NCBI GenBank assembly: GCA_964019415.1
Contig: OZ025883.1
Location: forward strand, 4,487,088 to 4,551,087
Source: Ianthella basta
Taxonomy: Eukaryota; Porifera; Demospongiae; Verongiida; Ianthellidae
Direction of reading: 5' to 3'
Length of the DNA stretch: 64,000 nt
Shown here piece after piece: positions 33,801-50,009 of the stretch. The notes under the pieces were generated by a model. The model searched no databases. It was not told the origin of the DNA and saw only the letters and a program-made list of their open reading frames with translations. Positions within the stretch are counted from its first letter, which is position 1. Each line of letters begins with the position of its first letter. The translations under genes were made by a program, and so were the position numbers.

Positions 33801-36800
33801 CTTGCATTTTTGCCTACCATATTAACAAGAATATTTGCATTGCTTTTTGTCTCTGTCTACTCTGAATTAAACGAGGCAACTGATTATGTGGCAAAGTGAA
33901 TTTCTGACCAAACTCTTACATTTTTCTTCTGGTAAATTGTCTGGTACTGTAAATTGTCTAAAAATTCACAAACTTTTGGGAATTTTCAATTCTTATCTAT
34001 TGAAATTTTAGGAGGAAACATGCTTCTCTTCAATTGTTTGTGTCTTATGAAAATTAGAGACGTCTTGCAAAATTAGAGACGTTCTGACACCATTTATAGG
34101 GCGCTCTGGAGATGGCGGTGCCTCCTCGTAGCCAGTTATCTCAACGTCCTACGACATCTTCAAGCACAACACTGCTAGGTGTGATTGACGTTGCTAGGTA
34201 ATACTATTCCCGAGGCGTGTATAAGTATTGTGGAATTCCCTGGTCATATGTGCATGCCGGAATTAGAGGTCGACCCCAAATTTTAGAGCCAGCTAATGAT
34301 TCGAATTTTTGGAGCATTTTGACGCAAGATCACGAAATGTTTGCGAAAATTAGACTTTCAAATTTTTGAAGATTTACAGTATACAGTGATTGTACCATCA
34401 TTGGCAATTTAGTGCCAATGTATAATAGTATTACTTTGTTCATTAATTGGCAGTAGCACATATGCACACACAACAATACAACAACAACAGGTGGTTGTTA
34501 ACTGCACATTTCATTCATACACAGACCAAGATATGTGACTTTGGGATGGCTCGCATCATTGAAGAGGCTGAAGGCATGATGAGCTTGAATGTTGCATCAA
34601 GAAGGATTCCCTATGCATGGTGAGTGGTATCGGACTAGCCTTGCATAGCTGACCACTATTCCTGCCTCCATTTTGTAGGCAGACGTGATCAATGTGAGGT
34701 GTCCCATTAGATAATGTCTACCACTTCATGTACATATGTACATACATATTATCCATGTACAACTTACTCAGCAAATGTAATCGAAGTTCTTACAGTTTTG
34801 TTGACCACTGTGTCACACATCACCTAAGTGCTCTTGCCATGTATCGAATGGTGCCTGTGTGTAGGAGTGCCCTGGAGATCATTACAGAAGGTCACTTCTC
34901 CACCTTGTCTGATGTATGGAGCTTTGGTGTGACCATGTGGGAGATCTACTCCCTGGGGAAGGAGCCGTGGCAGGGGCTCAACTTGTCCGATGTAAGCTGT
35001 ACATTTCCTGCTCTTCCTTAGCTATTCAGCTTCGTATCATCTAGTATTGGCATTTCATTTGCAGCTTACGGTAGGTACTTGCTTTACAACTAAATGCAGT
35101 ACTGTGAACCAGTGACGTGCATGAACAAATGCACACTCACACACACACACACACACTACACAAGCATGCATACATACACTTTTACACTAATCTCCTCCTT
35201 CCCCTCCCCTAACCTGCTCTCTCTCCTCCCATTCTCTCTCCCTCCCCTCCCCTCCCTCCCTTCTCTTCCCCCTCCCCTCCCTTTCCTCACCTCCTCTCCC
35301 CCCCTTTCCCTTCCCCCTCCTTTCTCCTCCCCTCTCCCCTTCACTTCCCTCTTCACCCCAGGTGCGTGATCACCTAATGCAAGGTAATCGTCTTGCCCGG
35401 CCGAAGTTGTGTCCACAAGAGATCTATAACAAGATTATGGTGATGTGCTGGACGCCAAAGCCTGCCGGGCGGCCTCAGTTTAAGGACATTAAACTCAACC
35501 TGACCAAGGTTAGCAGCATAACAGGATGCACGTTGTCAGAAATGGGTTTTGGTGGCTCCCTGCGTTGATTTAGAACAATTGCGATTGAAGATTTACCAAG
35601 AAAGTCATTTAGCTTTCAGCGAACATCCGTAATGGTGCTATTGTGTATTAGCGGGTATTATATTTAGCAAATTTCTACTTAATTTATAATATTATACCCA
35701 TTAATGTCTGCCATCTCCCGTTCATGGACCATATTAATTCTTCTTGCTATCACTCTAACTACACCTACCTGCTGGTGCTAGCCACCCCTCTACCCGGCTA
35801 CAGGACCTATACATTACTTACTACAGTAATCTGTCTAGACCTATACCTACAATGCATAAGCACCAGGGAACCGGCTCTGGGCCAGAGCCCTGGCTTGGTG
35901 TTATGTGTGCTGAACCCATCCTGCGACCTTTGACCTTCAACCTCTAACCTATGCTACTGTATACTAATTGGTCACACCTGGGGGACAGGCCCAGCAACCC
36001 TTTCACGTCCTCCGAGGAAGGCGGAGAGAACAGAAAAGGCAAAAGAAGAAAAAGAAAAAAAAACTAGCGCTTACCTCTACACCAGCTACCAGCTGCCTCC
36101 TGCCTGCCAATAGGACTAGACTGCACATGCGTGGAAGTCCTATCCCGTGCTCGCGCAGTACATTGCCAGTGGCTTCTGCTTCCAGTCCTCGTCGATCCAG
36201 CGTTCTCGTTTATTGGCATGCCTGCACTGCCACTCCCGATGTTGCCAATAACCTTGTTTAACTAGTTAAATTCCAATTAAAGTGTCAATTTCTGTCAAAT
36301 TGTTAGTTCAATTTTGCTCTATTTTATACCCTTCTGTTGTGTATTATTTAATTTCACTAAAATCATTACCCGCTAACAATAGTACATTTCTTCCTCTCTT
36401 CTACCTCCCCCACCACCACCATCTCATTGCTCCTCGCCCTGTCTCTCTCCCTCCCCTCCCTCATAGACCCCTGTCCAGAAGCTGGTAGCTATGAGGGACC
36501 TTGAAGCTGCCGAGGATGGAGCTATGGAGCTCAAAAAGGGAGAGATCATCTATGTGGCCACCAGGTGAGTGGGCTGCTATAATTATAAGAAAAGGTTCTT
36601 GATTGTTTCCCCTTAACCTGTACGGCACATGATGATTTCATGTTCATGGATTTTGAAGTTCTTGTAGACTGGTTGTACCAATAGAAAGGTGGTTAAAATG
36701 CTTTGTGTAATGATGCAGTCAGCCTCACTCTGACTAAAATTTGTCCTGTTCACTGACTGTCTCCAGTGCTGTTTCTCCTCTCTTCCCTCACCTGCAGGGA

Positions 36801-39800
36801 CCAAGACTACTACTACGGTGTGAGCCAGAGTGGCAGTGTGGGCTACGTGAAACAAGTACATGTGACACGAGACCTCAAAGAGGCCATCACTGCGGTACAG
36901 CCACTGCAGGAGTGAGTGGAGCCTTAGATAGGCAGTAATGTACCACTGTGATACAGCCAGCGTCAGAATGGTAGGGCAAATGGTAAATCACAAATAGTAA
37001 GTGGCTAATGGTGTGATGTCATTGTGTAGTGTCTTAGTGCAATCATCTTGAGTGGCACATGTGACTAAAGTTATGTGGTCTGGTAGATGTCACAATGTAA
37101 TACATTACACGGTGGTGTTACTCCATTTGCCCATTACCATTTGCGATTTACTTCTTGCCATTTTGCCAACCTTTCTGAAATCGGCTGTAGAGGGATGTAA
37201 TTGCTGCTTATTTACAGCTTGGAGCATGCTTTTATGATAGTACAGCACTGACTATTAAGATGGTAATTTCCTACTTTCCATTTCAGTTTCTGTTATTTAC
37301 TCCCAAAATGTCACTTGTGCATATTCTGCTTAACAGGAGTGCTACTGTTGTTCTTCCCACACAGAGCTGTAGCACAGTCACAGAAACAGGCTACTCCAGG
37401 TACGTAGGTGTTGTGGGGGACATTTAAGAGTGGGGAAAGGAATTTGTCCCCATGGTTATTTCTTCCCTCCCCCCCTTTGTGAAATACATTGTAACATTTG
37501 TCTTCCCTGCTTTTGGTGATGTTGCACACCATTCATGCCTGCACACATTTTAAGTGTGTACTAAACTTCTGTGTAAGGTTTCACTGTTAGCGCATTCCGT
37601 TTTGGGTCCCTGAATTGTATACCATAATTACCTCTATAGTGGACTATATGGGACATACATGTATACACTTTCACTAACCTAGGACTTAGGGACAGTTAGT
37701 AACCTGTCAGTCGTTGGCTAGCTTGCAGTTGTGCTCCTGCTTCACTCACTCACTATTCCGATATCCTCTATTGACTGCTGTCTATGTAGGTCCTGCAGCT
37801 CAGTCGAAGTTCACATACTCAACTGACGTGGCTGAGCACACCTATGAGGAGGTGCCTGGTCCAGTCAGAATGCAGCTGCCACCGTCCCATTTTGATTATG
37901 AGATGCAGCCTCCCCACAACCCTCAGTACGACGCCCCACGAAGACTCTACTACAACCAATACCCAGATTCCAGCGAAGTGGTGGATCAGTTTATAGACAC
38001 TTCGGATGAGTACCAGGCCTTTACAGACCAGGACCACTTGACCGTACAGCCCCCTGTTGCCACTGGGCAAGAGCAGCCTGTTCCTAAGCCAAGGACGAAA
38101 TCGACATCACCCAGAGATGACCTCCTGCCAGCTACTCCTCTCATCCATGCATCCGAAGTGTCTCCGCCACCTATTTCTCCATACACTGTCATGCATTCTG
38201 AGGATGTTGTCAGATGGCAGATAGAGAGGGACGCAGGCCGGACGGATGGTGATGATGACTTGCCTCTACCACTCTCAGTTCCCGCTAACACACTACTGAC
38301 AGCATCAGTTGGGAGTGCTGGCAGCCAGACAGGAGGTTACGTCACCATCAATCGGCAGCAAATGATTGCTTCGGGTGAGATGGCACAATTGCAAGGAGAG
38401 GGAGGATCTGTCCACAGCGGTGATCCTACACACGGGATTGAACAGCTGAGAGTTTCCGACCAGCAGAGGGTGATTCAACCGGTTGAGAGCTGCTACAGTG
38501 ATCAGCTGTTTGGGGGTGGAGAAAGGCCAATGCAGCCACGTCAGACAGGGAGCCCTGCCATCCACTCCTCTGCATCCTCGCAAGGCTCAACAAACAGCCA
38601 AAAACATCAGGAGCTTGAAGGCAGTGGTGCTCTGTCATACGCCAATGCAGGACCGTCCAGCTCAAAGGCAAATGAGCAAGTGAGCTGATGCTGTAATTGC
38701 ATGCCAGGTGGTTTTCCAGCCTACTTAGAGTGTGAGTGTACACTTCATACCCTTAATTGTACGTTGCTAGGTAACACCGTTAAAGTATGCTGCTCAGTTC
38801 GTCTGAGGTTGCCCACTATCAGTACGATATGTGTAACAGTAGAAATTGTCTACAACACCTGGCCTGCATGTTGGCCAGTTCTAATTGACCATCATAAAGA
38901 GGCAGCTGCTCTGCAGAGGTAGATTGCAATGTTTTGGTGCTACTTGAGGCCAAGGAGGCTGGCTGTTTAGAGAAATGGCTGCCTAACACAGTGACCATCT
39001 TGGACAGGTTCCACTGTATACGATCGTATGTAGCCCACTCACTGTACATGTACTAGGCCTTGTGTGCATGTACTGATGATAGAGCCCCTCCCCTCGTCAC
39101 CACCCCTCCTTGTGCACCTGTCTTGTGGTCCCTATAGTTAGTTGGTTACATATGCGTGTATGTGGGATGTATGTACGCATAATTATATTTTAAGTAGTCT
39201 TGCAACTCTGTGCCTGTCACCCCATTTGGTTTATTACAGTACTAGTAATATTGTAGAGGCTCATTGCTACAGTTTCAGATAGTCAGTAGTGATATTGAGC
39301 CATCACGTTGCAGACAGATGCAATACTTGCAATAATACAATGTTTCGACCACGAAGGTCTTTGTTTTTGTACCTGACGAAGCCCCTTCATGGTTGAAACG
39401 TCGTGCTATTGCATCTGTTTGCTACATGATTGCTCATTATCGCTACTGACTACACCACTGTTATAGCGCTACCCCAGCCAATAATGCAAGTCTATGTACG
39501 CACGTAAGTGCCTAGGCTTTACCATGCAGTATATTCCTGCAAACGTACGTATGTACACCGTAGCCTTAGGTCACTATTCTGCCCCGCTACTTTCCTCCTT
39601 AGCTCCAGTTTGTTGAACAGATAGCAACAATCCAGTCCCAGCTTACCAGTGTCAGCCACCAGGACTGTGAAATAGCCTTGCAGCAAGCCCACGGTGACAC
39701 CAACGGTGCCATTACCCTCCTGCAGGTGGACATGCTCATGAAGATGCAGTTTGCCTACATCACTCCGGAGGATTGCCATGCTGCACTAGCGCACTGCCAG

Positions 39801-39869
39801 AATAAAGTTGACCGTGCTGCGGAGTGGCTGCTAGAGAAGAGCTTGGAGATTTCCTCAAGGAGGGTCTAA
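30849..39869 (+). CDS. TNK2: ACK/TNK-family non-receptor tyrosine kinase (12 exons)
   Basis: Exons 30849-31076, 31264-31503, 32708-32842, 33516-33701, 34525-34619, 34865-34991, 35362-35508, 36467-36564, 36798-36911, 37365-37399, 37790-38679 and 39603-39869 join in frame to about 853 residues. Order: SAM-like N-terminus (1-76), kinase domain with GEGSFG (136), VAIK Lys162, HRDL Asp250 and CDFG Asp268, SH3 (about 391-450), a long Pro/Ser/Gln-rich region (exon 11) and tandem UBA-like helices (exon 12). All catalytic residues are present, so it should be active. SAM-like + kinase + SH3 + UBA is the ACK layout; vertebrate TNK2 links Cdc42 and receptor traffic to tyrosine phosphorylation. I find no CRIB motif. 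The APE motif reads ALE, as in MET. The start ATG sits in AAAATGGCGG, a YY1-like context. TNK1 versus TNK2 orthology is unresolved. Confidence 0.92.
31505..31560 (+). repeat. G-rich tract just after the exon 2 donor of the kinase
   Basis: More than ten runs of three to five G within 56 nt (GGGAGGAGGGGAGGG...), starting two nt after the GT donor at 31504. The spacing is suited to G-quadruplex formation in DNA or in the pre-mRNA. Confidence 0.8.
33945..34382. mobile_element. TIR (MITE-like) element in a kinase intron
   Basis: The left end TACTGTAAATTGTCTAAAAA and right end TTTTTGAAGATTTACAGTA are inverted repeats, flanked by TA. Internal copies of AAATTAGAGACGT (34053, 34071) are also visible. 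There is no coding sequence. It lies in the intron between the exons at 33701 and 34525. Confidence 0.6.
35183..35355 (+). repeat. Long C/T tract before kinase exon 7
   Basis: About 170 nt almost purely of C and T ending at the acceptor for 35362, far longer than a normal polypyrimidine tract. The opposite strand is G/A-rich with many G runs. Confidence 0.85.
38836..39021 (-). mobile_element. CAGTGGAACCTG MITE, copy 1 (diverged)
   Basis: About 185 nt with the conserved core CTGCAGAGGTAGATTGCAATG and right end GGACAGGTTCCACTGTA; the left end is degraded. It lies in the last intron of the kinase gene. See copy 4 for a better-preserved member. Confidence 0.75.
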
Positions 39870-40183
39870 CTTTGCAAGCATTTGGGATGTATACATGTTG
39901 AACACACTCAGGACTGTATGTGTGGTACGTAGTTATACTATTACGTAGTTTTTTTTAGAATTTGTAGAAGCAGTTCTATAATATTTGCTTTGCTTTGTTG
40001 TAGACGATGCTGCTTATTGTAAAGTTACTGCTTTTACTCTGCTAATATGAGATGTTGCATTAAGATTTCGAGATTGAGATGAATTGAGATTATCAGAAAT
40101 TCTGTTTTCATGTTGAGGTACAAAATTTCTATACCGAGTTTTATAATTGTAGTCAGAATTAGGATACAGAGATAATTTATAAT

Positions 40184-43882
<3,699 letters not shown>

Positions 43883-44559
43883 AAAGGCACCTCGTGTTGG
43901 GAGAGTTTACAAGTCAGGTCAGAGATCTGCGAGATCATGAAAAGGGATAGCATCAGTACATGTGACGTGAGTACACATGCAGACATGGAGACAGTGAATT
44001 GAGGCAAGCAGTTTTGTTGCATATTACGTATTATGCGTGCGCATGTGTCCGCGCATGACAAACACATGAAGTTAGTTGGACTGGCCTATGCTAAACTACC
44101 AGTTTACATGCACATATTACCTGCTGTAGCTTCGGGTGTGCTGGACCGGAGACGAATAATACAGATAGAGATAGCATATTAAACTGGGAAATCCCCCGTT
44201 CACTGTAACGTAAACAAACGCGTGAAGAATTGTCCGCGTCAGTCAAGTGAAGTACGTAAGGTGTACGAGGTTTTCGTGTCTTTAGAACGAGAGATTGATC
44301 ACTTATAGTTCAAGTAGTGGACCATTATAATTGCGGTATGTTGTAAGAGCGTCTCAGAGAGTGCTGCAAACTACGCAACGTGCCATCGCGTCACTGTGCA
44401 CACTATTCTGCCCCCGTAACTTATATAAAGACATCTTATACCTGTACCACAGAACTGAGCAGCTGCGCGCGTTCTGATGAGAGACTTTCAGGTTTAGTAC
44501 TGGTCTTATTGCTACGTGTGTGACGACTCAGTGTTGAGTGTATTGACCCAAGTACTTAC

Positions 44560-44820
44560 CTGTAGTGGCAGGTGTAATGGGTTTAGTCTTCAGGGATCTC
44601 TTCTGATTGGGTATTACCTTATATGGGCATGGTCTCAACAGGTTCCCGTTGTGGCCAGCTAGTTCAGTTGAGAGGGGGAGAGAGCCATTCTCTCTGCTAC
44701 TGATGTGAGTGTTGTCATGCAGCAGTTGTGCTGTGTGTTGCGTGTTGCATTCAACCCAGACAATCTTGAGTCTCATTGGCTTGAAAGCCTTGTGAGATAT
44801 GCGGTAGGTTTGCTGCACTG
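44560..44820 (-). CDS. Candidate exon of unrecognised gene (low confidence)
   Basis: A 261-nt open segment on the minus strand with a good acceptor (AACTTTCAG before 44820) and a consensus donor (CAG|GTAAGT after 44560), phase 1 at both ends. It would encode about 86 residues including ISHKAFKPMRLKIVWVEC and CPYKVIPNQKRSLKTKP. I do not recognise the family and see no partner exons between FOXRED1 and EFHD2. It could be an isolated exon, a pseudogene relic or chance. Confidence 0.25.
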
Positions 44821-45183
44821 CTGAAAGTTAAAACAGTGTATAAGGATAGTGTAATAGATGTCACCGTTGCCTAATGTACATGCCTTTGGCTAATGCAGCA
44901 AAGGACCTTAACCCTTATTGCACCGTGTATCCTTTGAAGATGATTGCACAACTTAATGCTCCGCCAGCCGTGGTTTTGATAGTTTGCACTAATCTGTAAT
45001 GTATTTAGTCTGCAGCTTTATCAAGTGAAATAGCAGAATTCGTATTGTACGTTTCTCTTGTCCTTGTGCATATGCGTACAGTACACTGTACATGCCTTGG
45101 GCTAATGTTGGTGTTAGCACACAATGCTGTACTTGGACTGTTGTGTACACTCAAACTGTTACGTGAATGCCATGTGTGATGTA

Positions 45184-45344
45184 TACAGTGGAACCTGTCT
45201 AAGATGGTTACTGTGTTAGGCAGCCACCTCTCTAAGTCAAATAGCACTAAAGCATTGCAATCTACCTCTGTAAAGCAGCCACCTCTCTATAAAGGCCAGT
45301 TAAAACTGCCCCCCAGGTGGCTGTCTTAGACAGGTTCTACTGTA
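45184..45344 (+). mobile_element. CAGTGGAACCTG MITE, copy 5
   Basis: About 160 nt, slightly deleted in the middle. Ends are TACAGTGGAACCTGTCTAAG and CTTAGACAGGTTCTACTGTA, with TA target bases. It lies about 370 nt upstream of the EFHD2 start. A (GT)n-(GC)n tract follows at 45573-45624. Confidence 0.88.
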
Positions 45345-45570
45345 GCAGGTTTAGGTGCAGCAGAGTTGCACACATTGGCTTGCAGTAGCCCATGTCCTGT
45401 GCATGCAGTGTGTTCAGAGGCATGTTTGTGTACTTGCTGCTGCTGGTTGAGCACTAAGAGTCAAATTGTGACTGCACAATGGTCCCTCCTTCACTGACGA
45501 TGTCTGTATAGGATGGCTAGAGCATCAATTCACAGATTGTCTTCTAATTTTATAGATAATTATCACAGTT

Positions 45571-45619
<49 letters not shown>

Positions 45620-45709
45620 CGCGCACTTTTGCAGGACAGGCTTGAAGTGTTGTGCTCCTACTTTTCTTCACTTTAGAGTGTTTAGTGCACGTGTTCTCTT
45701 TGCACATAC

Positions 45710-46485
45710 ATGATGGATCAGGACCTGGAGGCCAAGCTGCACCGCCGTGAGCAGATCAATGAGGGACAGGCACCAGTGGCAAAGGTGACACAGTCTGTGT
45801 ACGCTGAATTCAAAGAGTTCTCCATCCAGGAGATTAAAGAGTTCAAAAAGATGTTTGTGAAGTGAGTTTGGTGGATTGTCGTCACGTGTGGTAGATAGCT
45901 ACAGGACTCCATCTGAGCAGTTGCCATCTTCTTGCATGAGAAGGGGGCTTGAATCGTGACAGTCGTCCACCTTCCCTTTTTGCTGCATACATACATGAAC
46001 TGCCTCTCAACATTGATACTAAGCATTGTAGCATGTTTCAGTGTTGTTACATTAATTCTGCTGGCGTCACACTTAGTAGGCTATGTCAGCTCGCTACAGT
46101 GGGTCACCATCCACTCCTCTACCACATAAGTATAAGTCTCTTCCGTGTCACTACCATATGACAACAGTAAGAGAATAAAAGAGAGTGCATCCCCAGCGTG
46201 TTTTTGCTTCGCTTGTGTAGTTATCATCTAAAGAGCACTCACAGCCTTTCAAGGGGCAGATTTACATATGGGATAGTCATTTTACATTGAATCAGTGTAG
46301 AATTTGAACTACAAGAATTGTATGGTATGCCTCACTAACCAAATACATGAGTGGTGACTGGGCGTTAGCATCATATTACAAGAATGGGAATTCAAGTAAT
46401 GAGTATGTTCCAATCTTCCTATGCTGTTTACGCACCTGGTGATAGGGTAGGGAGGGGGCAGGGTAGTATAAATGTGTGAGCATTC

Positions 46486-46529
<44 letters not shown>

Positions 46530-47592
46530 ATGCAGGTGTGTGTGTGTGTGTGTGTGTGTGTGCATGTGTGTGCATGCATGTGTGTGCACGCATGTGCATG
46601 TGTGTGTGTGTCCATATACCCATGTGCATGTATGTATGTAGGTATGACACTGACTCCAGTAACTTCATTGACCTGATGGAGCTCAAGTTGATGATGGAGA
46701 AGTTGGGAGAGCCGCAGACCCACATCGGGCTCAAGAGCATGATCAAGGAAGTGGACGAGGACAATGATGGCCAGATATCTTTCAGAGAGGTGAGGTGCTC
46801 AGCAATACATACTGTATAACATGACATTGTGTGTGTGTATAACACGTAGCACACAAGTGAATGGGTGTATAATAGCCTTCATTACCTCGTAACCTCATTT
46901 ACATGTTGTACGTAAATACTTTTGTGTTCTTAGTCTATAGCCTGTAGTTCTGTGGATCTCCATGATGCGTACTATTTTTAACATGACATTGTTCTAAGTT
47001 TAGCAAATTTTTGTGAGTAGTGTAAGAATCACTAAACATTGCACCCAGCAAATTCTTTGAACAGCTGAAAGTTGTTTAAACACAGTAACCTTAAAAATTG
47101 CTATTAATTAGTACCAGCCAAATCCTGGACATCTCAAATGCTAAATTTAGTTGAGAAGGTTGTTGTGGTGTAATGTTGTTTATAGAAATTGACAAGATGC
47201 ATACTCAATTTGCTACTTCCCATGAAGAAACTTTCCTGGTACTCACACACCAGTGAGCACAATCTAGGAGCTGTATAGTCATAGCTAGCCTACGTATGTA
47301 CATACCTGAAAGTGGTTTCCTTCTCTCCTCTCAGTTCATGCTCATATTTCGCAAGGCCAAATCAGGTGAGCTCCAAATGGAGGGCCTTGCCAAGATTGCT
47401 GCTGTGTGTGACGTGACCAAAGAGGGAGTGGGAGGGGCCAAGACATTCTTTGAAGCAAAGGTGAAGGAGCAAGCGGAGGGAGCTCGCTTTGAGAAGGAGG
47501 TTCGTGAGGAGCAGGAGAGGAAGAGGAAGGAGGCGGAGGAAGCCAAGGAGAGGAGACAGGCCTTCAAAGAGAAGGCTTCCATGTGGCACTGA
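45710..47592 (+). CDS. EFHD2: EFHD2/swiprosin-like EF-hand protein (3 exons)
   Basis: Exons 45710-45861, 46642-46789 and 47335-47592 join in frame (phases 2 and 0) to about 185 residues. Order: short N-terminus with LEAKLHRREQINEG, EF-hand 1 (loop DTDSSNFIDLME), the conserved KLMMEKLGEPQTHIGLKSMI block, EF-hand 2 (canonical loop DEDNDGQISFRE), then FMLIFRKAKSGELQ and a C-terminal coiled coil rich in Glu, Lys and Arg. This matches vertebrate swiprosin-1 (EFHD2) and EFHD1, which are Ca2+-binding actin regulators; vertebrate forms have a longer disordered N-terminus (about 240 residues). Loop 1 has Ser at position 5 and Phe at position 7, so it may bind Ca2+ more weakly. Two ATGs are adjacent (45710 and 45713). 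Orthology to EFHD1 versus EFHD2 is not resolved. Confidence 0.92.
46485..46641 (+). repeat. TG-rich tract before EFHD2 exon 2
   Basis: Mostly (TG)n with TGCATG interruptions, running into TATGTATGTAG and the exon at 46642. Conventional pyrimidine runs are nearly absent. Confidence 0.9.
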
Positions 47593-48574
47593 AGGTCACC
47601 AGAGCCAGCAAGTTACTATAATTATTGTTTGCTTAGATTTACGTACTATACGTTTGGCTTCCAAATGACGCTTATATACACCATGCAATATTATACTGTC
47701 TAGTAGTATGGCACAGGAGTGTACTTGTATTATACTTTTAATGTATTTTTGTAAGGTTTGCATATTATAATGCATGCAGTATGGATTCTATTGCTTTGAT
47801 TTTGTTGCAGCATTTACGTAGATGATGGGTGATTGATATATCAACTCCACTACTGGTATTTAATCCTTGGAATGTGGAGACTGGTCAACAAGGAAGCTGT
47901 TCTGGACTGAATGAAATTGCATGATACCTTACGCATGTGGTCAGCTGTAGAGGGTAGAATCACATGCAATGCACATGGTCATTCATACAATTATTTTAAT
48001 ACAGTACATACTTCCGACACGCACAGCAGGAACAGGCATCTTCACTGAACTGTAGCTACACAGCTCTGCACCTGACCGTGCATGCCTCCCAACAGGAGCA
48101 TACACTCTAGGCCTCACCAGGGCTGCTATCCTACCTCCCACCCAGGCCAATAGGTCAGAGTACAAAGCATGCATGAGAGCTAGAGCTGGTGGTTGATCAG
48201 ATCTGGCTATACCTATAATCGTAGTTACTGTATATAACTTGCAATTGCACTATCATATCAAATTAATGTACGATACAGTCATTTGATTTGTACCATTGCA
48301 AAATGCAAGACATGTCATGTACACCGGCCTCCTCTCCTTCCCTATATATCTAAATACGTATAGTTCAATTAATGAGCAAGCAATGATTAATATGTTTACA
48401 TTTTGTGTATAAGATCCATGCTGTGCTGACAGGGTATATAGTGAGTGCATGCATGCAATGCCATATATGGTGCTAGCTGTTTATATGTAGTGCAATAGTC
48501 ACACACAATGTTATCAGTCTGTAGCTAGAAGCAGAATATCACTATTAGTGTTCAAATTACTTTAAGTGCATGCA
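47593..48574. other. Intergenic region between EFHD2 and the Bcl-2 family gene
   Basis: EFHD2 3' flank and, on the minus strand, the 3' flank of the Bcl-2 family gene. No further gene seen. The minus-strand open frame at 47983-48174 is short and unsupported. Confidence 0.4.
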
Positions 48575-49094
48575 CTAATTTTCAATGGCCCCGGAAGACA
48601 GCTTCCACACTCCAATCCCAATCAGGACCACGCCAGTGCAGACAGCCAAGGCCCCCCAGTTCACTAAGGAGAGCACTCTGTTCCACCCTCCATGCTCTCT
48701 CACCCAAGGCAGGACACGGTTCGTTAGGAATGTCTTGACAAGGAAAGTTCCAATCAGAACGATAAAGTCAGTGACTTCTTTGCCAAGGTACCGGTCCAGC
48801 CCCCTTTTCACTTTGAGGAAGAAGCGCTGGACTAGTTTGTAGCCAAAGCGGAGGAGGACAAAGATGCGTAAGGTGGTGATCCCTCTATGAAATAGGTGCT
48901 TTCCTACTTGCAGAAAGCCCTGGGACATTGCTTCTGTGTCTTCACACTCAATGATCTTATCCAACTGCTTACTGTACTTTTCCACTACAGCATCTACTTC
49001 CTCAACAATTATATCAAACTCATCTCCAATACACTTAAACACATCTTCATTCTCAGTGAACACTCCAGCTTGCTCTTCTGCATCTTGAACTGAA
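48575..49094 (-). CDS. Bcl-2 family protein, last exon (BH3, BH1, BH2, TM)
   Basis: A minus-strand exon of about 173 codons starting at acceptor CTTCCTTCAG (49095) and ending TAG at 48575. The order is diagnostic: a BH3 core VFKCIGDEFDII (about 49033), a BH1-like LFHRGITTLRIFVLLRFG, then BH2 LPWVREHGGWNRVLSL and a hydrophobic tail ALAVCTGVVLIGIGVW as membrane anchor, ending in WKLSSGAIEN. BH1 lacks the usual NWGR; TTLR stands in its place. Bcl-2 proteins control outer mitochondrial membrane permeability. The GDE BH3 core and close spacing recall Bax/Bak, but pro- versus anti-survival cannot be read from sequence. The start codon is on an upstream exon I could not identify; a short ATG segment at 49457 has the wrong phase. 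A second AG at 49090 could be used instead. Confidence 0.82.
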
Positions 49095-50009
49095 CTGAAG
49101 GAAGAAAAGGGTGAAGAGAATGAAGGATGAGTGAGGAAGAGTGTGCAAAGGAGACATCATGGAAGGAAGGAGCAGAGAGAGGAATTGGGAAAGAAAAGGA
49201 AGGGCACCACCTGGTCTGCAGTTTCTGCTTAGTATGTAGCTTGCGTACCCTTGCTTTGTCATGCTGCAGCCATCACCTTCTTGCTTCTGGTGCATGGCTC
49301 AGCATTGTCATGCAATCATGGTCAGGCTAGAGGTCAGCATAGACCCCTCTGTTTCCTCATAACAGCATCGTATATCTCATTAAAACTTGACAATGTGTAT
49401 AAACTAGGGCATACAAAAGAATGCAATGGGCCTCACTGCGGCCACTGATGACGCCATCAAAATGGCCGCTCCCACGCGATGCAAGAAAAGAGGCTGAATA
49501 GCTTGTTTGTCTTGCAGCTAAAGTGTGCATGCAGTGCAATCGACACCTACATATTTGGAGCTATGCAAGGAAGCCTTCCCTGCTAGCTAACACAGTGTGC
49601 ATCGTGCGCTTCACCTGACAGAACAGTGGAATTGTTCCCGGCCACGTGGGGCAAATGACATCAGCCAATATGGTGAAATTGCAACAAGCGTGTAGCTCAC
49701 GCTGGAACAATGGGCAACGTTAACAACAATCTGAATGCAGCGTGCAGCAATGAAGTGGAGTGCTGAGCAGTTTTGTGGCCGATGGTGGCCAAGTAGAGCT
49801 TTTTGTTGTCATGAGCGCCTGTGGAGAACACTGGGCTATTGTGCAATCTAGGTGTCTCAGGTTGACTGGGACGGATATACATATATATACAGTACAAGTT
49901 ACAAAATACTAGGGTGAAGCCATACAAGGAATGCACCAAAATGCATATAAATGCCCATAGGAGAATACTAAATGTACTGTACATTTATACTGAAACATAG
50001 TGATGCCTG

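Noticed and set aside
49437..49457. Minus-strand MASSVAA followed by GTGAGG as first exon of the Bcl-2 family gene
   Set aside because: Its phase 0 end does not match either acceptor (49094 or 49089) of the last exon.
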